Shown here in pieces: positions 24,771 through 33,761 of a stretch of DNA of 64,000 bases; position 1 is the first letter of the stretch; the number at the start of each line of letters is the position of its first letter. The stretch is from Ardenticatenaceae bacterium (lineage in GTDB: Bacteria; Chloroflexota; Anaerolineae; Promineifilales; Promineifilaceae): NCBI GenBank assembly GCA_030065875.1, contig JASJCR010000048.1, positions 1 through 64,000 of the forward strand. The letters are read 5' to 3'. The notes below the pieces were generated by a model. That model did no database searches. It saw only the letters and a program-made list of their open reading frames with translations, and was not told the DNA's origin. The position numbers and the translations under genes were made by a program.

Positions 24771-24801
24771 GGTCACAAAAGTTTTCAAAACTTTTGAGAT
24801 C
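24771..24801. repeat. GGTCACAAAAGTTTT palindrome, copy 1
   Basis: GGTCACAAAAGTTTTCAAAACTTTTGAGATC (positions 24771-24801) is an imperfect version of the perfect 31-bp palindrome at 59690-59720. It sits just after the kinase-like gene stop codon, where it could form a stem in the transcript, but its A/T-rich nature makes terminator strength doubtful. Confidence 0.6.
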
Positions 24802-24803
24802 TA

Positions 24804-26264
24804 TTAAGATCCAGATGAATTCTCTCGAACCAGGGCATCAGCGCGGCGGCGCAGCCTGGCCATATGCTGCTCGTTGTTGATTAAGTCGTGATGAAAACTT
24901 TTGAGACGCACCGCCAGCTCTTCAATTTTAAACGAGAAGGCCATGTTGCTCACTTGATTTAGCCGGGCCAGCTGATCAGGCGGGGTGAATTCGTTTTCTT
25001 GCAGCGGCCGGGCTGCTCCCCAATCAATGTGCACGATTTTCCCATCAGCCGACCGCCGCACGAAGTTAGGGGCGTGCCAGTCGTTGTTGTCGATTTTCAA
25101 AATTTCACAGACCATCTGGTGGAGCACAATTTCTTCATAGAGTTCCGGGGTGAGGCGAGCGTGATCGGTCAATATCCAATCTTGCACCGTATGACCCACG
25201 ACGTGCGTTTCGACCGTCAGCCCAAATAGCAGCGAGAAGCAGGTGTGGTGCTTAAAAACCTGGCTCAACCGAGGAATAATTCCCTCTTCCACAATTAGTC
25301 GGAGGCGGCCGCGCGGCATGATGAGCGCCCCCCCGTTCACGGCAACCGGCCAGTTCTCATAACGCCCCTGGACAAATTTGGCCCCTAAATCGATATTGTG
25401 AAGCGGTTCGGGAGCGGGTTGTTTGATAACCACGCCCAATTCAGGAGCAATCAAGACGGCGCTGCGCCGATGACGGCCGACGATGTACTCCCCTTGTAAA
25501 ATGAGGCGAAACCCGGATTGCTCCTCATGATTGGATTGCCAGATCTTTATTTTTTCCGCTTTTTGGATGTCGTGATCGGCCAGTGCTGCCCGGCGGCGTA
25601 ATTCTAAGCGGACCATTTGATCGACGAGTTCTTCATACAGCATCAATTTGGGAATGGCTCGCTCAGCGGTCGCGGCAAAATAAGTTTCTGAAGCAATCTC
25701 AGCGTAAATCGCGTCGACAAAAGCCCGGGAATCATTACTCATCTGCTGCCGAATTTGGGCCAGATGACCTAAGGCGGTCACAAACGATTGAACATCACCG
25801 TCAATTTCTTCTTCGAGCCGCGCTTTCACGAGGGCTGGGTCTGCTCCCAGGTATTTAATTTGTGAACCGTAATCGGTCAAAATATTGAGATGGTTCAAGA
25901 GCGGGTCGGCAAACCAGGGTTTAGGAGGTAATTCAGCGACACCAAAAAAATTGGCCACCCATCCCCCTAAATCGCGGGTTAAGAAGTTTGGTTGGCTGAG
26001 CGATGGGGTTGGAACCAGGCGATCGGTAAATGTTTCCACGATCCAGTGATGTGGATCATCCATAGCCAGTAAATCGGACAGAGTTGGATTTGCCGTGTGG
26101 CTCAAACGGGTAATCCATTCTGCGGCCGCCTTCAGTGTGGGGCGTTGGCCCACAATCCGAATCTTTGCCCCATGCGGTTGGGGATGCCCAGCATGAAGAA
26201 ACTCCACGATTTCGGGTCGACTGAGTGGAATGGCGATAACAGCATAGCGATTTCCGTTTTCCAT
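24804..26264 (-). CDS. Hypothetical protein with atypical kinase-like C-terminal half
   Basis: A 486-residue protein. The first 230 residues are helical and unrecognised (AIPLSRPEIVEFLHAGHPQP to QMVRLELRRRAALADHD). The second half reads like a protein-kinase/phosphotransferase fold: LGVVIKQPAPEP could hold the nucleotide-binding Lys, DNNDWHAPNFV resembles the catalytic loop with Asp and Asn, and KIVHIDWGAARPL sits where the DFG metal-binding Asp would be. No glycine-rich loop is clear. A sugar or aminoglycoside-type phosphotransferase is possible. The start is placed at the ATG at 26264 with GAGG upstream; a TTG at 26279 overlapping the GH36 stop is the alternative. It lies between GH36 and GH13 genes. 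Confidence 0.7.
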   Translation of the reverse strand: MENGNRYAVIAIPLSRPEIVEFLHAGHPQPHGAKIRIVGQRPTLKAAAEWITRLSHTANPTLSDLLAMDDPHHWIVETFTDRLVPTPSLSQPNFLTRDLGGWVANFFGVAELPPKPWFADPLLNHLNILTDYGSQIKYLGADPALVKARLEEEIDGDVQSFVTALGHLAQIRQQMSNDSRAFVDAIYAEIASETYFAATAERAIPKLMLYEELVDQMVRLELRRRAALADHDIQKAEKIKIWQSNHEEQSGFRLILQGEYIVGRHRRSAVLIAPELGVVIKQPAPEPLHNIDLGAKFVQGRYENWPVAVNGGALIMPRGRLRLIVEEGIIPRLSQVFKHHTCFSLLFGLTVETHVVGHTVQDWILTDHARLTPELYEEIVLHQMVCEILKIDNNDWHAPNFVRRSADGKIVHIDWGAARPLQENEFTPPDQLARLNQVSNMAFSFKIEELAVRLKSFHHDLINNEQHMARLRRRADALVRENSSGS

Positions 26265-26275
26265 AACGGGATTCC

Positions 26276-28495
26276 TCAAATTTGTTGCACGTGGAGAGTA
26301 CGGCTGTAACCAACATTTTGCTTGGCGTCACCGGGAACGCCCAGCGTCATCAATTCGTAACCGCTGGCTCGATGAACTTCCTGGCCGTGGCGGTCGACAA
26401 GGCGGTAAACGCCTTTGGAATTTAAATTTTTTAGCGGCCGTGCGGGGCGATAAGAGCCGTATAAATTGCGGCCGACGACAATCGAGTAGACCGCCTCACT
26501 TTGATCGGCTAATCCATACTGCACAACCGACGCCCCAAATTCTTCCATGCGGGCCAGACGATACAGCTGCCCTTCCTGGACGATGTGGCGGATCCGTTTG
26601 TAAAAAGCGATATAGTTGGCATATTCCGCTAACTCATCATCATCCAGCTTGTTAAGGGTTGAACCGATGCCCAACGCTCCGCGCATCGCCACGTCAAAGC
26701 GGGTGGAGAGCGGGCTCATCCGCCGCGTGTAATGTTGAGGGACATCCGTTACCCACGCTTCCATGATGCGAGCCGGATAAGCTAAGGAAAACCCTTCTTG
26801 AATGTCAATTCGATCAAACGCATCGGTGTTGTCGCTCGGCCATACCTGATCTGTGCGCCCTAAAATACCCAGGTCAACCCGGCCGCCACCACCCGAACAA
26901 CTCTGGATATCTAAGGTGGGATGATTGCGGCGCAGGCGATCAATAAGGTCGTAAACACCCTCAACATGTTTGAGCCAGATCTCTTTACCAGCCACCGAGC
27001 CAGGTTCTGTCGCGTAGCGGTTCATGTCCCACTTTAGAAAAGCGATGTCATATTGAGAGAGCAGCTTATCTAAAGCAGCAAAAATTGTGGCCACCACCTC
27101 TCTCCGCCCAAAATCGAGGACCAGTTGATTTCGCGCTTCGGTGCGCGGCCGTCCGGGAAAGTGCAAAACCCAATCCGGATGACGACGATAAAGATCTGAG
27201 TCGGGGTTGACCATTTCCGGCTCGACCCACAACCCGAACTTCATGCCCAGGCTGTGGACTTCGGCAATCAACGGCTCTAATCCGTCTGGGAAAACGTCCG
27301 GGCTCACTACCCAATCGCCTAATCCGGCATCTGCTTCACGCCGGCCGCCGAACCAGCCGTCATCCACGCAAAACAATTCGACGCCGATGTCGGCTGCCTT
27401 CCGGGCCAGCTCAACCTGTCCTTCAAAAGACAAATCAAAACGGGTAGCCTCCCAACTGTTGTACAAAACCGGCCGTAGATGTGTATCCCGCTGCGGGTGG
27501 GGCAAAATCCGGTCACGAGTGAACGCGTGCATTCTTCGGCTTGCACCCCCCCATCCGTCAGACGCGACGCCACACACCAGGGCGGGAGTGCGATGATGTT
27601 CGTCAGGAGACAATTTCAATTCAAAATCAAACGGGTTGTACCCGCCGTGAAGGCGAATATCGAAGGTTGGCGTTTGCTCAATCGCAATGCGCCAGTTGCC
27701 GCTGTAGGCCAATTGACCGAAGTAGACCGTGCCGGTTTCCTCCCACGCCTGGTGCGGCCGATTAATCAAAAAAAAGGGGTTTGTGGTATGACCGGTATTG
27801 ATCCCTCGCGTTTCCAGCACGCGGGTGCCGATGGGCAGCTGTTCCCGCTGGGTCATAAATTCACGGCACCACACCCCCGCCACCGAGGTTAATTCAGTTG
27901 TGCCCGTCGGAAAATGAAGTGATCCGAAGCTGCACATCTCAATCACGATTTCGCTTTCCCCTTGATTTTTGAATTCGCACCACCGCTCAATGACATCGTG
28001 CTCTGGGGTAAGGCGATAACAGAGCGTTACTAGAAATTGGTAAGCGTGATCTTCCATAAAAACGAGCAAAGTTTGGCGAGGGTCCCATCTTCGAGGTGGG
28101 ATTGTTGGGGACAAACCGGGTTGGGCGTCGCCGGTAATTTTGTGACCAGCGTAGCGCAGACGGACATCACGTATGGGCTGGACCATGGGTTCGCGTTTTT
28201 CTACTGAGAGAGGCGGCCCCTGAAAATTTACCTTGAGCGAAACCTCGTGCTGGTTGCTGTCGCCAAAAGTCAGCAGCTCATCTCGCCGCGGATTTTGTTT
28301 AAATCCACCCTGTGTTTTGAAGTGCAGATTTGCGGCCGTGTTGGTACCGGTGATCAAATCTGCGTCATCAGCCCCAGCGGGCCGGGGACCCCAACCCAGG
28401 TGAACGGCCCGCCCTTCATCATCAATTTGGAAGGCATAATGGCTTTGCTGGAGTACCAAATTAAAGGTTTGGGTTTGCGGATTAAAATGAATCAT
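26276..28495 (-). CDS. GH36 alpha-galactosidase
   Basis: A 739-residue cytoplasmic glycosidase (no signal peptide). The N-terminal beta-sandwich ends about residue 330; the TIM barrel begins with LFCVDDGWFGGR. The nucleophile Asp is in FLKWDMNR near residue 489, and the acid/base Asp in SDNTDAFDR near 555, after SCSGGGGRVD. All are conserved in clan GH-D family 36 enzymes, which release alpha-1,6-galactose from raffinose, stachyose or melibiose. Length is typical for the bacterial 720-750 residue group. It follows the binding-protein/permease genes, so it acts on imported galactosides. The stop codon is 11 bases before the next ATG. Confidence 0.95.
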   Translation of the reverse strand: MIHFNPQTQTFNLVLQQSHYAFQIDDEGRAVHLGWGPRPAGADDADLITGTNTAANLHFKTQGGFKQNPRRDELLTFGDSNQHEVSLKVNFQGPPLSVEKREPMVQPIRDVRLRYAGHKITGDAQPGLSPTIPPRRWDPRQTLLVFMEDHAYQFLVTLCYRLTPEHDVIERWCEFKNQGESEIVIEMCSFGSLHFPTGTTELTSVAGVWCREFMTQREQLPIGTRVLETRGINTGHTTNPFFLINRPHQAWEETGTVYFGQLAYSGNWRIAIEQTPTFDIRLHGGYNPFDFELKLSPDEHHRTPALVCGVASDGWGGASRRMHAFTRDRILPHPQRDTHLRPVLYNSWEATRFDLSFEGQVELARKAADIGVELFCVDDGWFGGRREADAGLGDWVVSPDVFPDGLEPLIAEVHSLGMKFGLWVEPEMVNPDSDLYRRHPDWVLHFPGRPRTEARNQLVLDFGRREVVATIFAALDKLLSQYDIAFLKWDMNRYATEPGSVAGKEIWLKHVEGVYDLIDRLRRNHPTLDIQSCSGGGGRVDLGILGRTDQVWPSDNTDAFDRIDIQEGFSLAYPARIMEAWVTDVPQHYTRRMSPLSTRFDVAMRGALGIGSTLNKLDDDELAEYANYIAFYKRIRHIVQEGQLYRLARMEEFGASVVQYGLADQSEAVYSIVVGRNLYGSYRPARPLKNLNSKGVYRLVDRHGQEVHRASGYELMTLGVPGDAKQNVGYSRTLHVQQI

Positions 28496-28513
28496 TTTTG
28501 CTCAATTTGATGT

Positions 28514-30148
28514 TCAGTGACGTTTGATGATATAGAGGTGGTCTGCTTGAATCGCCTCAATTTCTGACTGCGCCCCATCCGGCCAAATTACCTTAATTTT
28601 TTGCGGCGCTACCGGGTTTGACCAGCCAAAATGAATCACGGGGGGATCACCGGACAGGTAACCGCTGTTTGCGCGAATTTCCTGGGTGATGGTGCGATCA
28701 GCCGTTATTAACTGTACGAATCCTCCCAGTCCCTGAGTATTTTGTGACCCGGGCCACTCGAGCTGAATCTCGACGCTGTGGCTGTTTTCCGAGCAAAGCT
28801 GGTTCTCAAAAAGCTGGGCCGGCGCGTCTAAATTGTTAACCACGATGTCGAGATCACCATCCTGGTCAAGATCGGCCATGCTCATGCCTCGGCCGGAACG
28901 AATAGATCCCAATCCCCATTGAGTGACCGGCTGAAACATCCCCCCGCCGAGATTTTGATACGCTTGATTTTTTTCAACCAGCTCATTTTGTGGCAAATGG
29001 CCAAATAATTCGGCCGCGATCATCCCGTTGACAATATACGCATCTAGCCATCCGTCATGATTGAGATCGCCAAACTTGGCTGACCAGCTCCAGCCGGAAT
29101 AAGCCAATCCTCGATTAAAGGCGGCGTTGGAAAAGCGCTCGCGGCCGGTCGAAATTTGGAGCACGTTTTCCATCACTTGGGGATCATCGGCCGATTCTCC
29201 GTGCATCATCATGGCCATCACCGGCTCCCAGGCGGCTAGAACGGCCGGATCGTCGCTGGCGGGATGCATGTCGGTGGCCAGTAAATCTGAACGACCGTCG
29301 TTGTTGACGTCAGCGATGGCAAAACTCATGGTGCTGTGGGTCGTTGACTGAAACAGATGGCTTTCTTCCCAGCCGGATGCGGTCTGAAGCCAAAGCTGAT
29401 CTTGAACGACAAAATCATTCCCCACGAGAATGTCCTGCTGCCCGTCCCGGTTAAAATCATGGGTGATGATCGCCAGAGCCTGAGCTTCATCAGCCAGCCG
29501 GGTGGGGGTAAACCGGCCGTTTTCATTTTCATATAAATAAACCCCTGACCCGGCATCATTGTTTAAAAAGCCATCACCCAGAGCGCGCGATAAAGCAGCG
29601 TCATAGCTGCCGGTGATCAGATCGAGATCGCCATCCCTGTCGATGTCATGCCAGGTGAAGGCGTAAGCGGGTTTGCGCACCCCATCCAGATTGCTTTGCT
29701 CAAACGATCCCGCGCGATTTTTCCAATGAACGAGGCCCAAATTGGTAGAGAAAGTTAAATCTACCCAACCATCCCCATCGACATCGACGGCCGTCACCCC
29801 GCGACTTTGCCCGATTCCCAGCGGCTCCGTGCGAAAGTTTAAATCCCCTTCATTCCACAAGAGGGTATTGGGCCCATCTAAGTTAGCCAGCACCAGATCG
29901 AGATCGCCGTCCCCATCTAAATCGTTGATGGCCAGCCCTGAGCCATTGCTGTCAAACATCTCAATCGGCCGGCTGGTGGGTTGGGTGATGTGAGCCAAAT
30001 CATGAGCCACAAAGGTACCGCTGCAGCGGCCGCTGTGAAACGGTACGGAAGAGACGGTGACCGATGGATTGATGTCTGGAGAGCTGCAGCTGGCCGTGAA
30101 GAACATCCCCCCGACAGCCACAATGAAGAAGGAAAATACGCGCCACAT
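28514..30148 (-). CDS. FG-GAP/VCBS-repeat lipoprotein with ASPIC/UnbV C-terminus
   Basis: A 544-residue lipoprotein (MWRVFSFFIVAVGGMFFTASC; lipobox FTASC). Many calcium-binding-like repeats with the pattern DxDGDGDxD follow (DLDGDGDLDLVLANLDG; DVDGDGWVDL; DIDRDGDLDLITG; DVNNDGRSDLL; DLDQDGDLDIVVNNLDA), expected to make a beta-propeller. The C-terminus matches the ASPIC/UnbV domain (GYLSGDPPVIHFGW). Such CRTAC1-like proteins are usually found beside SusC/D in Bacteroidetes, so one inside an ABC sugar operon is notable. It probably binds glycans at the surface. The ATG at 30148 has no clear Shine-Dalgarno sequence; a TTG at 30208 would add a tail that spoils the signal peptide. Confidence 0.85.
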   Translation of the reverse strand: MWRVFSFFIVAVGGMFFTASCSSPDINPSVTVSSVPFHSGRCSGTFVAHDLAHITQPTSRPIEMFDSNGSGLAINDLDGDGDLDLVLANLDGPNTLLWNEGDLNFRTEPLGIGQSRGVTAVDVDGDGWVDLTFSTNLGLVHWKNRAGSFEQSNLDGVRKPAYAFTWHDIDRDGDLDLITGSYDAALSRALGDGFLNNDAGSGVYLYENENGRFTPTRLADEAQALAIITHDFNRDGQQDILVGNDFVVQDQLWLQTASGWEESHLFQSTTHSTMSFAIADVNNDGRSDLLATDMHPASDDPAVLAAWEPVMAMMMHGESADDPQVMENVLQISTGRERFSNAAFNRGLAYSGWSWSAKFGDLNHDGWLDAYIVNGMIAAELFGHLPQNELVEKNQAYQNLGGGMFQPVTQWGLGSIRSGRGMSMADLDQDGDLDIVVNNLDAPAQLFENQLCSENSHSVEIQLEWPGSQNTQGLGGFVQLITADRTITQEIRANSGYLSGDPPVIHFGWSNPVAPQKIKVIWPDGAQSEIEAIQADHLYIIKRH

Positions 30149-30170
30149 CGGATTAAAGGAAATATAGAGA

Positions 30171-30200
30171 GGGGCCGCCCTCCTTGCGGAGGACGACCCC
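30171..30200 (-). other. Intercistronic stem-loop after the binding-protein gene
   Basis: GGGGCCGCCCTCC (30171-30183) and GGAGGACGACCCC (30188-30200) form a 13-bp stem (with G-U pairs in RNA) around a 4-nt loop, 20 bp after the stop codon of the binding protein. Such stems often stop 3-prime decay or attenuate readthrough so that the binding protein is made in excess. The downstream sequence is only moderately U-rich. Confidence 0.6.
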
Positions 30201-30220
30201 TTGTCCAAGAGAACCTAAAT

Positions 30221-31663
30221 TTATTGGAAGAGCTCGTTGATCTCTTCGTTGACGGACGGCAAAATATCCACCGGTTCAACCTGACCGAGGAAGATAGCGT
30301 CCATCGCTTCTGTCATCAATTCCCCGATTTCAGGGGCGTTGTCGGTCACCGGGAAGAGGAAGGTCCCGCCATCTTCCAACGCTTGCTCGGTAAAAGCGGA
30401 GACGTCAATACCGCGTTCCGCATAGGCATTCAAAGCTCTATCAACCGCTTCTTCCTGGGCAGGGAAAACAACACCCGCTTCCCCAACCGTATTGGCGCAA
30501 TCGGCCGAGGCGAGATATTTGAGCCATTCCCAGGATTCATCTACGTGTTCGGTGCCCACCCAGATTGAGTCGGCCAGACCGTTAAACATGCTTTTTCGAC
30601 CTTCGGGGCCTATCGGCAGGCGGGCAAAACCCACCTCAAAATCAGCATTGCCGGTATAGGTACCGATCATCCACGAACCGTCGTGGGTCACTGCGCCGGT
30701 TCCACTGGTGAAGAGCGCGTTTCCACCCAGGGAAGCGATTTCTTCAAACGGGGGCGAGTAGCTTTTCTCGACAACGGTGTCCTGCATCCAGTTGATGGTG
30801 TCGATAAACCGCTGGTCTTCGTAATAATATTTGTTGTCGTAGAGGCCATCGTTAAAGACCCAGCCGGTGGAAGCGGCGAAATGGCTCCACTGTGTTTGCC
30901 CATATGCACCACCGGAGTCGCTGTACGGCAGGGGGATATAGCCATATTCCACCACGTCACTCGGGTCAAAATCCGGGCTGAGGGCGTTATTGCCGTTGGC
31001 ATCGATCGTCAATTTGGCGATGATTTCTTCGAATGTGCCGCCGTCTTCCGGATTCCAGGTGGCGTTATTGATTTCTTCAACGGTGACCCCGGCCGCATCG
31101 AGTTTTTCTTTATTGTAGATGACGGCGATCGTATCCCAATCTTTTGGCAGCCCATACCGGGCACCGTCCCGAGTCCACAAGTCGGCCAGGCCGGTGAGGT
31201 AAATGTCAAGATCGACGCTGTCCCGTTCTACCAGCGGCTGGATATCGATCAGCTGATCATTGGCGGCAAAAGTCGGGTATTGGGCCAGATGGTTGGTAAA
31301 CACATCTGGCGCGTTTCCGGCCACCATGCTGGTTTGGATATCATTCCAGTAATCTCCCCAACCCAACTGGCTGATTTCAATTTGGATATTGGGATTAGCG
31401 GCCATGAAGTCGGTGGCGCACTGCTCGTAAGCTGGAAGCTGATTGGCATCCCACAGCGAGTAGCGAATGGTGACCACATCGCCCTCTTCACTGGTTTCTT
31501 CTTCCATTACTTCAGCGGTTTCCTCACTACTTTCGGCCGCGGTTTCTTCGCCGCCCGAAGCGGTCGTTTCGCCACCACCATCCCCGCTGCCGCAGGCTGC
31601 CAGGATCAGGCCCAGAGCGAGCAGCAGCAAGAAAAGAAAATACTTTCGATTTTTGGGGGTCAT
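30221..31663 (-). CDS. Carbohydrate ABC transporter substrate-binding lipoprotein
   Basis: A 480-residue extracytoplasmic binding protein of the UgpB/MalE type (cluster 1 family). Signal peptide LLLLALGLILAACGSGDGGG with the lipid Cys near residue 24, then a Glu/Ser-rich acidic linker (to about 65). The mature fold begins VTIRYSLWDANQLPAYEQCA. The hinge/family motif GAVTHDGSWMIGTYTG is near residue 325, and aromatic residues suited to sugar stacking are frequent. It delivers an oligosaccharide to the permeases encoded just upstream. The neighbourhood (GH36, GH13) suggests alpha-galactosides or alpha-glucosides. A stem-loop follows the gene. Confidence 0.95.
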   Translation of the reverse strand: MTPKNRKYFLFLLLLALGLILAACGSGDGGGETTASGGEETAAESSEETAEVMEEETSEEGDVVTIRYSLWDANQLPAYEQCATDFMAANPNIQIEISQLGWGDYWNDIQTSMVAGNAPDVFTNHLAQYPTFAANDQLIDIQPLVERDSVDLDIYLTGLADLWTRDGARYGLPKDWDTIAVIYNKEKLDAAGVTVEEINNATWNPEDGGTFEEIIAKLTIDANGNNALSPDFDPSDVVEYGYIPLPYSDSGGAYGQTQWSHFAASTGWVFNDGLYDNKYYYEDQRFIDTINWMQDTVVEKSYSPPFEEIASLGGNALFTSGTGAVTHDGSWMIGTYTGNADFEVGFARLPIGPEGRKSMFNGLADSIWVGTEHVDESWEWLKYLASADCANTVGEAGVVFPAQEEAVDRALNAYAERGIDVSAFTEQALEDGGTFLFPVTDNAPEIGELMTEAMDAIFLGQVEPVDILPSVNEEINELFQ

Positions 31664-31710
31664 AATCTTCTCCTTATCTTTTATGAATCATTTCCCACAT
31701 TTAAGAAGGG

Positions 31711-31750
31711 GGAGTCAAGACCCAGATTGTCACCACCATGGTCTTGACCC
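31711..31750 (-). other. Intercistronic inverted repeat between permease and binding-protein genes
   Basis: GGAGTCAAGACC (31711-31722) is complementary to GGTCTTGACCC (31740-31750) with a 17-nt loop. It lies in the 99-bp gap between the MalG-like and binding-protein genes and could set their relative expression by protecting or pausing the RNA. Confidence 0.5.
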
Positions 31751-31762
31751 ACCCAAATCAAC

Positions 31763-32662
31763 TTATTTGAATCCGGTAAACTGAATTGAATCAAGCACTC
31801 TCCGTCCGAGGAGCATAAAGATGATGATGGTTGGAATAATCGCCAGAGCGGTTCCGGCCATCAGACCGGCCCAATCCGGTGCTCCCTGAGGGGTTTGTGA
31901 CCGAAAGATGCCGAGGGCGACCGTCAACACCCGGACCCCTTCGTCTTTACCGACAATGAGCGGCCACAGGTATTCATTCCACGATTGAATAAAGGTGATG
32001 ATGGCCAGCGTGAGGATTGGGGGTTTGCTGACCGGCAGAATGATGCGGAAGAAGATGGTTAAATAGTTGGCGCCGTCGAGCATGGCCGCTTCTTCGAGAT
32101 CTTTGTTGATGCCCAGAAAAAATTGGCGCAGGAAAAAGACCGCGAAGGGGGTCATCAAGAAATAGGGAGCCACAATTCCGATAAATGTGTCGGTCAGATT
32201 GAGATTGTTGATCAACACGAAATTTGGAATCAGGGTCACAATGCCCGGTACCATAAGGGCTGAGATGTACAGGAAAAACAGCTGATCCCGAAACGGGAAT
32301 TTGAGGCGCGCAAAGGCGTAGGCAGCCGTGGCGCTAAAAAACACCTGTCCCACGGTAATTAAGGTAGAGACAATAAACGAGTTCCGCAAGAAGAGGAAGA
32401 ATTTTAGCGCCTGACCGGAGCCGCCGGCCTCAACGGCCGCCGTCGTATCGAGAAAACCTAAAACGCGTAAAAAATTGTCTATCGTAAAATCAGCTGGCCA
32501 CAGCGCCGCCGTATCGGTAAAAACGCGGCTGGGGACGGTTAAACCGGTGCGCACAACCCACCAGAAGGGGAAAAGGGTGATAAAGATGACGATGCCCATC
32601 ACCACCCACATCACAATACGGGTTGGGCCTCTAAATTGAGCTTGAGCGGTTGAGTTTGCCAT
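31763..32662 (-). CDS. Carbohydrate ABC transporter permease (MalG-like)
   Basis: A 299-residue inner-membrane permease with six TM segments. The cytoplasmic EAA loop reads LEEAAMLDGANYLTIFFRII, which docks on the ATPase. The order binding protein / MalG / MalF on the minus strand is LacI-MalF-MalG-binding protein in transcription direction. No ATPase gene is present; as in many such systems a shared MsiK/UgpC-type ATPase encoded elsewhere would energise transport. Confidence 0.95.
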   Translation of the reverse strand: MANSTAQAQFRGPTRIVMWVVMGIVIFITLFPFWWVVRTGLTVPSRVFTDTAALWPADFTIDNFLRVLGFLDTTAAVEAGGSGQALKFFLFLRNSFIVSTLITVGQVFFSATAAYAFARLKFPFRDQLFFLYISALMVPGIVTLIPNFVLINNLNLTDTFIGIVAPYFLMTPFAVFFLRQFFLGINKDLEEAAMLDGANYLTIFFRIILPVSKPPILTLAIITFIQSWNEYLWPLIVGKDEGVRVLTVALGIFRSQTPQGAPDWAGLMAGTALAIIPTIIIFMLLGRRVLDSIQFTGFK

Positions 32663-32732
32663 AAGGGGTCTTCCTTACAAAGATAAGCCGAAAGGGGTTG
32701 CTGAAAATAACGGATTGGGAGATCGCAAATGT

Positions 32733-33653
32733 CTAATCCGTTTCGTCGGCCCGCAGCAGCCGCATCTGAATAATGCTGACCACAACGAGAATCAGGAACA
32801 AAGCCACGGAAACGGTTGTGGCGTATCCCATATTGAATCGTTCAAACGCCTGCTCGAAGATCAGCCAGTTGATCACTTCGGTGGCGTTAATCGGGCCACC
32901 CTGGGTGGTGATGGCGATGGTGTCAAAAATTTGGAAAGAGCCGATGACGGACGTGACCAGGACAAAGGCCAGCACCGGCCGCAGCATCGGGAGGGTAATG
33001 CCCCAAAACGTTTGCCAGTCGTTGGCCCCATCGATAGAGGCCGCCTCATAAATAGATTTGGGGATCGTTTGCAGCCCGGCAAAGACCAGCAGGGCGGTAT
33101 AGCCGACGTGTCGCCAAACGTTGATCCCGGCGATGGAGGCGATGGCGTAATCGGGATTGCCCAGGAAAGGGATGCTGTCCAGCCCGAGGGTTTCTAAACC
33201 GACATTGACAATACCCAACCGCGGATCAAGCATCCACAGCCACAGAAGGCCGACGACGACGTTGGGCATCAGCCAGGGCAGCAGGATAATGCCGCGCACG
33301 ATGATCGACCGCGTCAGCCGATCCATCATCACCGCGATGAGAACCGCCAGTAAGGTCTGGATAGGAATGTTCCAGAGCACATAAGACAGGGTCACGAGCA
33401 GGGCATCCCAGAAATCATCATCAACAACCAGCTCCTGATAATTTTCCAGACCGACAAAGGTCGGATCTGAGAGCATGTTCCAGTCGGTGAAGCTGATGAA
33501 CAGCCCCCGCACGGCCGGCACGGCATAAAAGGTGACAAAGCCGATGAGGCTGGGAAGAAGAAAAAGGTAGGCCACGGCTTTTTCATTGGCGAACATCTGT
33601 CTTAACCGGGTAGGCCAGCTAGGCACTTTGACGGCAGAAGCCTGGGAAGCCAT
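32733..33653 (-). CDS. Carbohydrate ABC transporter permease (MalF-like)
   Basis: A 306-residue permease with six TM segments and the EAA motif YEAASIDGANDWQTFWGITL. It is the first gene of the sugar operon after the LacI operators. Upstream a TTGACA-17-CATAAT promoter (33720-33748, minus strand) and two overlapping palindromic operators at 33692-33717 stand before its start. N-terminal basic residues (PSWPTRLRQM) precede the first TM. It pairs with the MalG-like protein to form the channel. Confidence 0.95.
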   Translation of the reverse strand: MASQASAVKVPSWPTRLRQMFANEKAVAYLFLLPSLIGFVTFYAVPAVRGLFISFTDWNMLSDPTFVGLENYQELVVDDDFWDALLVTLSYVLWNIPIQTLLAVLIAVMMDRLTRSIIVRGIILLPWLMPNVVVGLLWLWMLDPRLGIVNVGLETLGLDSIPFLGNPDYAIASIAGINVWRHVGYTALLVFAGLQTIPKSIYEAASIDGANDWQTFWGITLPMLRPVLAFVLVTSVIGSFQIFDTIAITTQGGPINATEVINWLIFEQAFERFNMGYATTVSVALFLILVVVSIIQMRLLRADETD

Positions 33654-33691
33654 ATGATCTCCTTATGGTGAGTGGGGGAATTTCCTCGTTC

Positions 33692-33748
33692 CGTTACCGA
33701 TAACGTTACCGGTAACGGCATTATGACAAAAAAAAACCGGCCTGTCAA
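33692..33748 (-). promoter_or_regulatory. LacI-controlled promoter and double operator of the galactoside operon
   Basis: On the minus strand TTGACA (33743-33748), a 17-nt spacer and CATAAT (33720-33725) form a strong promoter. Directly downstream lie CGTTACCGGTAACG (33704-33717), a perfect palindrome with the central CG typical of LacI-family sites, and CGTTACCGATAACG (33692-33705), a one-mismatch copy sharing two bases. Binding would block transcription start of the permease operon. Confidence 0.8.
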
Positions 33749-33761
33749 GCCGATAGATTAT

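Noticed and set aside
30683-31747. 354-codon open frame on the plus strand opposite the ABC binding-protein gene
   Set aside because: It is antisense to a clear lipoprotein gene, has no start signal and its translation has no family character; it comes from codon bias on the other strand.
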